Assembly (NCBI RefSeq): GCF_013113735.1
Contig: NZ_CP053346.1
Coordinates: 682,001 to 746,000 of the forward strand
From: Sphingomonas sp. AP4-R1
Lineage (GTDB): Bacteria > Pseudomonadota > Alphaproteobacteria > Sphingomonadales > Sphingomonadaceae
DNA: 64,000 bases
Direction of reading: 5' to 3'
The translations under genes and the position numbers were made by a program. Of this stretch, positions 51,612 to 58,553 are shown piece after piece. The notes under the pieces are model-generated. The model had not been told where the DNA came from. It saw nothing but the letters and a program-made list of their open reading frames with translations, and did not search any database. The number at the start of each line of letters is the position of its first letter. Within the stretch, counting starts at the first letter, position 1.

Positions 51612-52232
51612 TTACGGGGCGAGGCTCCGCAGGATCAGGCTCACCACCTCGTTCGCGCCCTCCGGCACCGCATCCAGATTATATTGCAGCATCATCGGGT
51701 TCATGAACGGCTGGAACGCCATCATGATCGATCGGGCCGCCTCGTCGATCGGCGTCTTGCGTTCGAACTCGCCCCCCTCGCGCCCTTCGCGGATGATGTC
51801 CGCCACCATCTGCTCCACCTTGGCGACATAGGCCTCGGACGAGGGCCAGCGCTCCGAGCAGGAATAGACGGCGATGTCGTACAGCTTGCGATCGCTGAAG
51901 AAGAGTTCGACGCTGAGCGCCGATATGGTATTGAAAAGGCGCCTCATCTTGTCGGTCGACGACTTTCCTTCGGCCACGGCCGCCTCCACGGCATCCATGA
52001 TCGATCCCAGGCAGCGGGCGCAGATCGCTTCGCCGATCGCCTGTTTCGAATCGAAGAATTTATAGATGTAGGCCTTGGAAAAGCCGATCGTCTTGGCGAG
52101 ATCCGCCACCGTCGTCTTGCCATAGCCATAGTGGCTGAAATGCTCGTCGGCCGCCTCCACGATCTGGTCGCGGATGTTGTGATCGGCGGGGCCGCGCTGT
52201 CCGGCGGCTTTGCTGGCTTTGAGAACGCTCAT
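51612..52232 (-). CDS. TetR-family repressor
   Basis: Protein of 206 aa. The TetR HTH is DQIVEAADEHFSHYGYGKTTVADLAKTIGFSKAYIYKFFDSKQ over residues 22-64, with the recognition helix FSKAYIYKFF. The helical ligand-binding C-terminal domain follows. It lies between the adaptor-permease genes and the divergent outer-membrane factor gene. Palindromes of identical geometry in both flanking promoter regions make it the likely local repressor of all three pump genes and of itself. Confidence 0.9.
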   Translation of the reverse strand: MSVLKASKAAGQRGPADHNIRDQIVEAADEHFSHYGYGKTTVADLAKTIGFSKAYIYKFFDSKQAIGEAICARCLGSIMDAVEAAVAEGKSSTDKMRRLFNTISALSVELFFSDRKLYDIAVYSCSERWPSSEAYVAKVEQMVADIIREGREGGEFERKTPIDEAARSIMMAFQPFMNPMMLQYNLDAVPEGANEVVSLILRSLAP

Positions 52233-52271
52233 GGGGCGTCACATAATCACTGGGGATGGAATTGACAACGA

Positions 52272-52295
52272 GTGACGTAATTGTATATTCGTCAC
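52272..52295. promoter_or_regulatory. TetR operator candidate upstream of the outer-membrane factor gene
   Basis: GTGACG (52272-52277) and CGTCAC (52290-52295) form an inverted repeat with a 12-bp AT-rich spacer, placed 39 bp before the outer-membrane factor ATG and 39 bp upstream of the TetR start. It matches the spacing and GTGAC/GTCAC core of the site at 51576-51601. Confidence 0.65.
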
Positions 52296-52333
52296 CATCC
52301 TTCCGATCCCCATTGTTCCGACCCGAGGTCACC

Positions 52334-53788
52334 ATGCGCCTTTCCGCCTCCCTCTCGTTGCTTCTCGCCTCCGCCGCGCTCGCGGGTTGCGCGGTCGGCC
52401 CGGACTATCAGCGGCCGGCGCTGGCGGCCCCCGCTACCTTCATGGGCAAGGCCGCCGTCGATGCGCGCCACCCCCCAATTTCCGCCACAGCCCCGATCGC
52501 CGTCACCTCCGCCACCTCGACAGTCTGGTGGGAGACGTTCGGCGATCCGGTGATGACCGATCTGGTCGCCAAGGCGCTCGATCAGAATCTTGACATCGCC
52601 CAGGCCGTCGCCCGCGTGACGCAGGCGCGCGCCGGCCTGCACAATGCCGATGCCGCCCTGCTTCCCTCCGGCACCCTCTCCGCATCCGCCGGCGCCTCCC
52701 GCCTGTCGACCGAGACGCTGCAGGGCCGCCAGCTCGCCGCCTTCGGCACGAACCGCAATCAGGAAAGCTACGACGCCAATCTCGGTGCCAGCTGGGAGAT
52801 CGATCTGTTCGGCGGCCTGCGCCGTGATCGGGAAGCCGCTTATGCCGATTATGAAGCCTCGCAGGCGGGCGTCGCCGCCGCCCGGCTGACGGTCGCGGCA
52901 CAGGTGGCCGACACCTACATCATGGTGCGCGGCCTGCAGGCGCGGCTGGCCGTCGCCAACGAACAGGTCGCGACACAGCGGAAACTGGTCGACACGATCG
53001 GCCTCCAATACCGCAAGGGCATCGCCGCCGAACTGCAGCTGCGTCAGGCCGAGGGCGTCCTCGCGCAGGTGCGGGGCACGGTGCCGGTCTTGCAGGTCGC
53101 GCTGGATGGCGCGCTCAACGCGCTGGACGTGCTGATGGGCGCCCAGCCCGGCACCTATCGCAGCCAGCTCTCGCAACCCAATGCCATCCCGGCCGCCCCC
53201 GCCATCACCGATATCGGCAGCCCCGCCGATCTGCTCCGGCGCCGCCCCGATCTGATCATTGCCGAGCGCCGTCTCGCCGCCTCCAATGCCCGGATCGGCT
53301 CCGCCATCTCCGAATATTTCCCGAAGCTCTCGCTGACCGGTCTGATCGGCACGGCCGCGACGGGTCCCGCCGCTCTCTTCACCGGCGGCGCGACGCAGGC
53401 GCAGGGCGTGGCCGGCCTGCGCTGGCGCCTGTTCGATTTCGGCCGCGTCGATGCCGAGATCAAATCCGCGCGCGGTCGCAATGCCGAGTCGCTCGCCGCC
53501 TATCGCCTCGCCGTGCTGCGCGCGTCGGAGGATGTGGAGAACAGTTTCTCGGCGCTGGTGAACCGCGAGGACCAGCAGCGCACGCTCGCCAGCGGCGAAA
53601 CCGCGCTCGCGCGTGCCCAGCAATCCTCGATGGCTGCCTATAAGGGCGGTGTCGTCAGCCTGATCGAAGTGCTCGATGCCGACACCCGCCTACTCCAGAC
53701 CCGCGACGCCCTCGCCCAGGCCCGCACGGAATCGGCGCGCGCGGCCGTCGCCTCCTATCGCTCGCTCGGCGGCGGCTGGTCGAGCTGA
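52334..53788 (+). CDS. NodT-family outer-membrane efflux lipoprotein
   Basis: TolC-like channel of 484 aa. Lipoprotein signal with lipobox AALAGC followed by AVGPDYQRP, the NodT/OprM hallmark; two OEP domains follow with typical ADLLRRRPDLIIAERRLAASNARIG. ATG 52334 has a GAGG upstream; an upstream in-frame ATG at 52256 would precede the signal. Divergent from the TetR gene; it completes the tripartite pump with the adaptor and permease. Confidence 0.92.
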   Translation: MRLSASLSLLLASAALAGCAVGPDYQRPALAAPATFMGKAAVDARHPPISATAPIAVTSATSTVWWETFGDPVMTDLVAKALDQNLDIAQAVARVTQARAGLHNADAALLPSGTLSASAGASRLSTETLQGRQLAAFGTNRNQESYDANLGASWEIDLFGGLRRDREAAYADYEASQAGVAAARLTVAAQVADTYIMVRGLQARLAVANEQVATQRKLVDTIGLQYRKGIAAELQLRQAEGVLAQVRGTVPVLQVALDGALNALDVLMGAQPGTYRSQLSQPNAIPAAPAITDIGSPADLLRRRPDLIIAERRLAASNARIGSAISEYFPKLSLTGLIGTAATGPAALFTGGATQAQGVAGLRWRLFDFGRVDAEIKSARGRNAESLAAYRLAVLRASEDVENSFSALVNREDQQRTLASGETALARAQQSSMAAYKGGVVSLIEVLDADTRLLQTRDALAQARTESARAAVASYRSLGGGWSS

Positions 53789-53813
53789 CGCGCTCCGGCC
53801 GGTCGCCACGGCA

Positions 53814-54437
53814 TCACGTGGCCGATGCGGCCCGCGCCTCGCCGGCACTCCCGCTCGGATAGCGATGCCAAAGCTTCTGGGCGATGGCGCGCTCCTCCGG
53901 TCCCGTGACCTGAGCGTAGATCGCGGTGGTTCGCAGATCGGCATGGCCCAGCCAGCGCTGCAGCAGGCTCAGCGGCACGCCGGCGGCCACCGCAGAGACG
54001 CCGAATCCGTGTCGCAAAGCCTTCGGGCTGGCATTCTGGCCGACGATGCTCGCCTGGATCATGAGACGACGGACGTGACGATAGCCGGTCATGCGCGCCC
54101 AGGGCCAAAGCAGGGATGTCATCACGGCGGGATCGGCGCCGCGCAGGCCGTGCGCCTGATCGAGCAGATCGATCATCTGGTCCGAGATCGGGACCATCCT
54201 GAAGATCCCTCGCCGCCTTTTCTTGAGGGATTCGAAGATCACGAACCCGCTGGAGAGATCGAAATTTTCGCCTCGCAAGGCAAGAGCCTCGGATATCCGG
54301 CATCCCGTTTCCGCGAGAAGACAACAGAAACTCTGGATTTCGACCGGTGATTGGCGGGCCTGGGCCAGAAAAGCCGCCAGTTCCTCCTCGTTGACATATT
54401 TTCTTCGCCCATAATGGTCGAGTACCATTCTCTGCAT
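53814..54437 (-). CDS. Small FimB-like tyrosine site-specific recombinase
   Basis: Single-domain recombinase of 207 aa, the length of FimB/FimE-type inversion enzymes, lacking an N-terminal core-binding domain. Catalytic residues are R47 (GCRISEAL), K72 (LKKRRRG), R142 in PKALRHGFG with Lys139 replacing the usual first His, H165 (WLGHADLRTT) and nucleophile Y174 (AIYAQV). It lies downstream of a chaperone-usher pilus operon, with a 19-bp hairpin sequence 64 nt upstream of its start that recurs before the pilus operon. A phase-variation role is suggested by analogy only; a domesticated integron- or phage-type enzyme is the alternative. Confidence 0.72.
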   Translation of the reverse strand: MQRMVLDHYGRRKYVNEEELAAFLAQARQSPVEIQSFCCLLAETGCRISEALALRGENFDLSSGFVIFESLKKRRRGIFRMVPISDQMIDLLDQAHGLRGADPAVMTSLLWPWARMTGYRHVRRLMIQASIVGQNASPKALRHGFGVSAVAAGVPLSLLQRWLGHADLRTTAIYAQVTGPEERAIAQKLWHRYPSGSAGEARAASAT

Positions 54438-55109
54438 CGAGCCCGTCCCCAGCTGAATGTCCGCTCATATGAAATCGCCGGATGGACTGGTCTTTCAGCT
54501 CCGGCGAGAGCGCCGGATCCGACAGTCGGGCATGCACCGCATGCACCGTCGATTGCGATGACAGGCCCGGCGATCGACGCGCCGATCGGCCGCTGCACTC
54601 CGTTTTTGAACGGAAAACCGATCCCTCGGCAGGCAAGCGGCCGCCCGGCGAGGCACGGTCCTTCGCAAGCCCTGACACATCTCAGCGGCGGCGATCGGGC
54701 GCCGCCCGCACGACCATCCCGTCCCGCGGCGGCGGAGCGACATGCATATCGCTCTTCGCCTTGCACAAACGGCGTGACGCCAGCGCGGCCCCCGCGATGG
54801 GCGCACTGTGGCCAGGCCGTCGACCGGCCCGATGCTTCTTCCCGTATAAACTTACATATTGTAATGCGTCGACCGCTGTGTCAGCGATGCGATCGCGTCT
54901 TATCCCGTTGGATTTAAGAAATAATACAACTGTCTTTCTCAACAGTTTATACTAAAGCCGTAACAATACGATATTTATAGATCGTTTCAGCTATATACGC
55001 TGATACGTCGTAGGGCCATATTGTTTTCAATTCGTTAGTTTACGCAATTTCAGCCGATCGACAGATCGATGATCAGGCCTGCAGATGGCAGCGCGCTAAC
55101 GAGTGCCGC
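54438..55109. other. Gene-free region with an AT-rich core upstream of the recombinase
   Basis: About 670 bp without a credible gene. The part from about 54838 to 55060 is strikingly AT-rich for this genome (for example TAAACTTACATATTGTAATG, and stretches around 54950-55000 and 55020-55045). It could hold promoters or a small RNA. The 19-bp repeat at 54501-54519 lies in its GC-rich left part. Confidence 0.5.
54501..54519. repeat. 19-bp hairpin-forming repeat, copy 1
   Basis: CCGGCGAGAGCGCCGGATC, with CCGGCG and CGCCGG able to pair around an AGAG loop. An exact second copy in the same orientation is at 62529-62547. This copy is 64 nt upstream of the recombinase ATG (minus strand). Confidence 0.75.
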
Positions 55110-55622
55110 TCAGTAATCGATCCGCACCAGCACCGTGTCGGTATAAACACCATCCGCCGGCACACCGTTCGAAACGATCAGGCGCCCCGCGATCCGGACG
55201 GACGTCTCGTCCCCTCCCTCGGGCGCGAGGGGATGGGGCTGGTCGTCCCACAAGGGAGCATCGCCGCCCGCCCCGCGCAGCAGATCATAGGCGAGCAGCG
55301 CTCCGCCCGGGCCGCGCAGATTGCGCTGCTGGCCGATCGCGTTGCGCCCGTTGTCGAGGGTCACCGCCACGGAGGCCCCCTCGCTGCAGCGGATCGGCAG
55401 ATCGCCCGCGATCAGCACGGTTTCGCCGCCGGACATGGCGCGGGCTCCGAAATCGATCGTGCCCCGTCGCAGTCCGCCGGTGGCGCTCCCTCCAATGTCG
55501 CAGCTCGGCAGGATCCGGGCCGAGACGGGCAGCCGTTCCGTGCTCGATGCGGCGCGGGCCGGCGGCCATGGCTGCGACCATGCGACCAGACCGAGCGGCA
55601 CGGCGACGGCCCAACGGATCAT
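55110..55622 (-). CDS. Spore coat U (SCU) domain pilus subunit
   Basis: Exported protein of 170 aa, last gene of the pilus operon. A signal peptide (VAVPLGLVAWSQPWPPARAA) is followed by an SCU domain: PVSARILPSCDIGG, IDFGARAM, PIRCSEGASVAVTLD, QQRNLRGPGGALLAYDLL and the terminal DGVYTDTVLVRIDY. The C-terminal beta-strand pattern ending in Y is typical for donor-strand exchange subunits. ATG 55622 has AGGAGG 6 nt upstream. Probably a minor pilin. Confidence 0.8.
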   Translation of the reverse strand: MIRWAVAVPLGLVAWSQPWPPARAASSTERLPVSARILPSCDIGGSATGGLRRGTIDFGARAMSGGETVLIAGDLPIRCSEGASVAVTLDNGRNAIGQQRNLRGPGGALLAYDLLRGAGGDAPLWDDQPHPLAPEGGDETSVRIAGRLIVSNGVPADGVYTDTVLVRIDY

Positions 55623-55738
55623 CACGCTCCTCCTTTCCTCCGCCCACCACTCCGGCGGGCAGGCATTTCACCATGAGCGGGATTGCGAACGCGACCATGA
55701 TCGCCGCCGCCGGGGCGGGCGGCGACGATCAGGCGCCT

Positions 55739-55815
55739 GGATCCGGACAGGCCGGAAGCCGGGAGGCGGGGATGGAATTCACCTCCCGGCAGGCTGGGAT
55801 GGGCCTGCCGGATCC
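55739..55815. other. Large nested stem-loop between two pilin genes
   Basis: The outer stem pairs GGATCCGG-a-CAGGCC (55739-55753) with GGCCTG-CCGGATCC (55802-55815): 14 bp with one bulge. The inner stem pairs CCGGGAGG (55759-55766) with CCTCCCGG (55782-55789). It begins 10 nt after the stop of the upstream SCU gene. Such structures in pilus operons often protect or process the major pilin mRNA (known in pap-type operons); here that is an inference. Confidence 0.65.
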
Positions 55816-55824
55816 CGCGATCCA

Positions 55825-56334
55825 TCAATAGGTGACGGTCAGCACCACCGTATCGAGATAGTCGTCGGGAGCCGGCAGGTGCGTGCCGGCCGGGATGCGA
55901 CCATAAACGGTGAGAGTCTTGGCATCGCCGTCACCTACGCCACCCGTTTCACCCGAGCCGTCGAGCGTTTCGGAAGCCGCGGTGGGGAAGGTGATGCTCC
56001 GATCCCTATCGGCATAGATGTCGTAGGTCAGGTAGGCCGTCGTCGCGAGCGTCTGGCTGGCCATGCGGCGCTGTCCGGCGACCGCGTTCGCACCAGTGCC
56101 GGCCGACACGAAATAGGGGGTCGTGTCGGTGCAGGTGAACGTGAGCGATCCCTGATTGTCGATATTGTCGCTGTTGCCGTCGACATCGCCGAAGGCGAGC
56201 GTCTGGGTCGAGCTGATCGAGCAGCTGTCGAGCACCTTCGCCGTCACGCTGAGATTGTCCGTCTTGACGGCGGCATAGGCCGGCGTAGCGAGCAGGGGGA
56301 CGGTGGCCAGCAGGCCCATCAGGATTTTACGCAT
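55825..56334 (-). CDS. SCU-domain pilin, candidate major subunit
   Basis: Protein of 169 aa with a clear signal peptide (MRKILMGLLATVPLLATPAYA) and SCU domain: LSVTAKVLDSCSISSTQTLAFGDVDG, FTCTDTTPYFVSAGTG, QRRMASQTLATTAYLTYDIY and APDDYLDTVVLTVTY. It is the best-conserved single-domain subunit here, has its own 172-bp upstream gap with a hairpin, and is followed by a large stem-loop. These signs suggest it is made in excess as the major pilin. An AGGA lies shortly before ATG 56334. Confidence 0.82.
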   Translation of the reverse strand: MRKILMGLLATVPLLATPAYAAVKTDNLSVTAKVLDSCSISSTQTLAFGDVDGNSDNIDNQGSLTFTCTDTTPYFVSAGTGANAVAGQRRMASQTLATTAYLTYDIYADRDRSITFPTAASETLDGSGETGGVGDGDAKTLTVYGRIPAGTHLPAPDDYLDTVVLTVTY

Positions 56335-56506
56335 GGGAGATCCTTCTCGGTGGAATGAAAGAGTGCGAGTGGGGCAAGTCATCGGATCGTCCGGAGCCCC
56401 TCGCCGGACGAAAGCTGGGAAATTCGGACCGCATCCCGGCGCCGGCCCGCAGGCAACGGCACGGACACGCATCCACCGGAACGAGGCGGGCGGCGGGGCC
56501 GGGACA
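56335..56506. other. Intercistronic region with hairpin in the pilus operon
   Basis: The gap between two SCU genes contains GTCCGG (56389-56394) and CCGGAC (56404-56409), a 6-bp stem with a 9-nt loop. It is the second long gap in the operon and may contain an internal promoter or partial terminator for the candidate major pilin gene. Confidence 0.4.
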
Positions 56507-57070
56507 TCAATAGGCCACCGTCACGAGGATGGTGTCGGCATAGGCGCCGGGCGTCTTCGAAACCGTCGTGCCGGCCGCGATCCGGCCGTAAACGATCAGA
56601 TCCTGGCTGGCGCCCGAGCCGGTGCCGTCCACCCCGCCGACGCCGCCCGCAACGCCCTCGCCGATCCCGTTCGCATCCCAGACCGTGCCGCGATCCACGT
56701 CCTTGAACAGCTGGTAGGGCAGGCGCGCGGCGCCGTTGCCCATGTTGCGAAGGCCGCTGCCGGCCGAAGCGCGATGATCGCCGTCGCCGAGATAGACGGT
56801 ATAGGGCTGCCCCTGCGTGCAGGAGACGGTGAGGCGGCCCGTCGCGTCGAGCGCGTCGGCGAGTGCGCCCGTGCCATCGATGCCGCCGAAATCGAGATCG
56901 CGCGTGGAGACGAATTCGCACACGCCCGCCAGCGTCGCCTTGATCGTGGCGGTGCCGGTCACCGTGCCCGCGCCGCCGGGCGCCGCACCGGCGCCGAACG
57001 CAACCGCGATGCCGAAAGACAGGCCCCAGCATCGACGGGTGAGCGGACCGAAGGGGCGCGGCGGACGCAT
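56507..57070 (-). CDS. SCU-domain pilus subunit
   Basis: Protein of 187 aa. An N-terminal hydrophobic export segment (CWGLSFGIAVAFGAGAAPGGAG) precedes an SCU domain: TATIKATLAGVCEFVSTRDLDFGGIDG, VSCTQGQPYTVYLGDG, GLRNMGNGAARLPYQLF, SQDLIVYGRIAAG and TPGAYADTILVTVAY. ATG 57070 overlaps the stop of the two-domain subunit gene (TGATG), so translation is coupled. Confidence 0.8.
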   Translation of the reverse strand: MRPPRPFGPLTRRCWGLSFGIAVAFGAGAAPGGAGTVTGTATIKATLAGVCEFVSTRDLDFGGIDGTGALADALDATGRLTVSCTQGQPYTVYLGDGDHRASAGSGLRNMGNGAARLPYQLFKDVDRGTVWDANGIGEGVAGGVGGVDGTGSGASQDLIVYGRIAAGTTVSKTPGAYADTILVTVAY

Positions 57071-58131
57071 CAGTAGACCACCGTCACGAGGACGGTATCG
57101 GAATAGGTGCCGAGCGTCGGCGGGAGGATGGTTCCCGCACGGATCGCCGCATAGAGAGTGGTGGCATCGGCCCCGCCGGTCGCGGTCTTCGTGACGCCGC
57201 CGGCGCCACCCGTCACGCCGGCGCCCATGCCGGTTTCGTCCCACACGGCAGCCAGATCGGCCGCCTTGTAGAGCTGATAGGGCAGACGGGCGGTGCCGTT
57301 CGCCATGTTGCGCAGGCCCGCTCCCGCGCCGGCCCGGTTCGCGCCGTCTCCGAGATAGATGCTGTAGCTCGTGGTATCGGGGCACGTGACCGAGATCGCT
57401 CCCGACGCGATGCGATCGCTCGCGAGCGTGCCGATCTCGTTGATGGTGCCGAAATCGATCGTCGGGGTCGCGTTCAGCACGCAGGCGAGCGGGACGCCCA
57501 CGGACAGCGCCATCGCGCTGGTCGCGGCGGTGGTGCCGGTGGGGCCGCCGCTGCCGCAACTGCTCGGCCGCGAGGCATAGAAGCGCCATGCGGACGAGGC
57601 CGAGAAGGAATAGGTGCCGGGCGTCGTTCCGGGCGGAGCCGTCGTGGCGAGAAGATGCGCGTAGACCGTGATCGTCCGCGCCGAATTGGTGTCCGAGGTT
57701 TCGAAGACCGTGCCCGAGGGCTGCCCGGTGGCGGTGCCGTGGGAAATCGCCGCCCCGGACGGCGTGAGATACAGTGCGGAATCGAAGGCCAGAAAGGGAT
57801 TGGCCGTGGAGGCATCGAGGTAGAGGCGGCCGCGATTGGCGTCGTTCGAAACCTCGCCGATACACACGGTCGTGCTTCCGTCGGCTTCTCCGCTGCACGT
57901 GTAGCTCGTCGTGATCGGCACCCATTGTTCGGTGCCGAGCATCGATCCGCTGATCGTGAAGCTCCCGGTCGGCTGCGACAGGGTGCACGTGGCCTTTGCG
58001 GGCGTGGCCGGGAGGAACAGCAGCGGCAGGGCGACGATCGCGCCCGCCAGCATATGCCCGCCCAAGCCCAGTGCCGCGAGCGCGGCGCCCGCGATACGGA
58101 CGCCGCGGCGTCCCCGATCGAGCAGGGTCAT
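57070..58131 (-). CDS. Two-domain SCU protein, candidate tip adhesin
   Basis: Protein of 353 aa with a signal region (LAGAIVALPLLFLPATPAKA) and two SCU units. The first covers TCTLSQPTGSFTISGSM to PGTYSFSASSAWRFYA. The second runs from SVGVPLACVLNATPTIDFGTI to TYSDTVLVTVVY with GLRNMANGTARLPYQLYK. Two-domain SCU proteins (as CsuE in archaic pili) sit at the fibre tip and bind surfaces. ATG 58131 lies 2 nt after the preceding gene's TGA. The second domain is very similar to the next gene's product, indicating duplication. Confidence 0.78.
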   Translation of the reverse strand: MTLLDRGRRGVRIAGAALAALGLGGHMLAGAIVALPLLFLPATPAKATCTLSQPTGSFTISGSMLGTEQWVPITTSYTCSGEADGSTTVCIGEVSNDANRGRLYLDASTANPFLAFDSALYLTPSGAAISHGTATGQPSGTVFETSDTNSARTITVYAHLLATTAPPGTTPGTYSFSASSAWRFYASRPSSCGSGGPTGTTAATSAMALSVGVPLACVLNATPTIDFGTINEIGTLASDRIASGAISVTCPDTTSYSIYLGDGANRAGAGAGLRNMANGTARLPYQLYKAADLAAVWDETGMGAGVTGGAGGVTKTATGGADATTLYAAIRAGTILPPTLGTYSDTVLVTVVY

Positions 58132-58133
58132 GG

Positions 58134-58553
58134 TCAATATTCCACGGTCAGGCGGCGCGGCGCGATCGCGACGGGCGCGACCTGCGGCGCGGCGGCCGAT
58201 GCAAAAGCGGAGGACACGACCTCATCGGGACCGGCATCCGATCCGATCGCGGCCCGATAGGGCGTACCGCCCGGACACCGGACCAGGAACGGCTCCGCAG
58301 ACGTCGCGCGCACCGAACAGGCGGGCTCGACGAGCAGGGTCGCGCGGACCCGCGCGAAGGCGCGCGGCCGACCGACGGCACCACGGTGCGACGGGCCGAG
58401 CCGGGCGGGATAATCGGCGCCCTTCAGCGGCGGCACCGTCAGCGGCACGCCCGCCGCGCCCGGTGCATCCGCCACGATCGTCTGGGCGGCGACCGGCGCC
58501 ACCAGCGACGCGCACGCCACGCCGATGCCTGCGAGGCGACGGATCACCGGCAT
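58134..58553 (-). CDS. Reduced SCU-like pilus protein
   Basis: Exported protein of 139 aa with signal peptide (RLAGIGVACASLVAPVAAQ). It keeps only parts of the SCU pattern: RATLLVEPACSVRA, FLVRCPGGTPYRAAIG and the terminal RRLTVEY; the middle of the domain is missing. It overlaps the usher gene end by 10 nt. Possibly an adaptor or minor subunit. The low similarity makes the family call tentative. Confidence 0.6.
   Translation of the reverse strand: MPVIRRLAGIGVACASLVAPVAAQTIVADAPGAAGVPLTVPPLKGADYPARLGPSHRGAVGRPRAFARVRATLLVEPACSVRATSAEPFLVRCPGGTPYRAAIGSDAGPDEVVSSAFASAAAPQVAPVAIAPRRLTVEY

Noticed and set aside
54438..55109. A fimS-like invertible promoter near the recombinase.
   Set aside because: I found no pair of inverted repeats flanking a promoter-sized segment; the only strong repeat (19 bp) is direct. 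An inversion switch is therefore not claimed.
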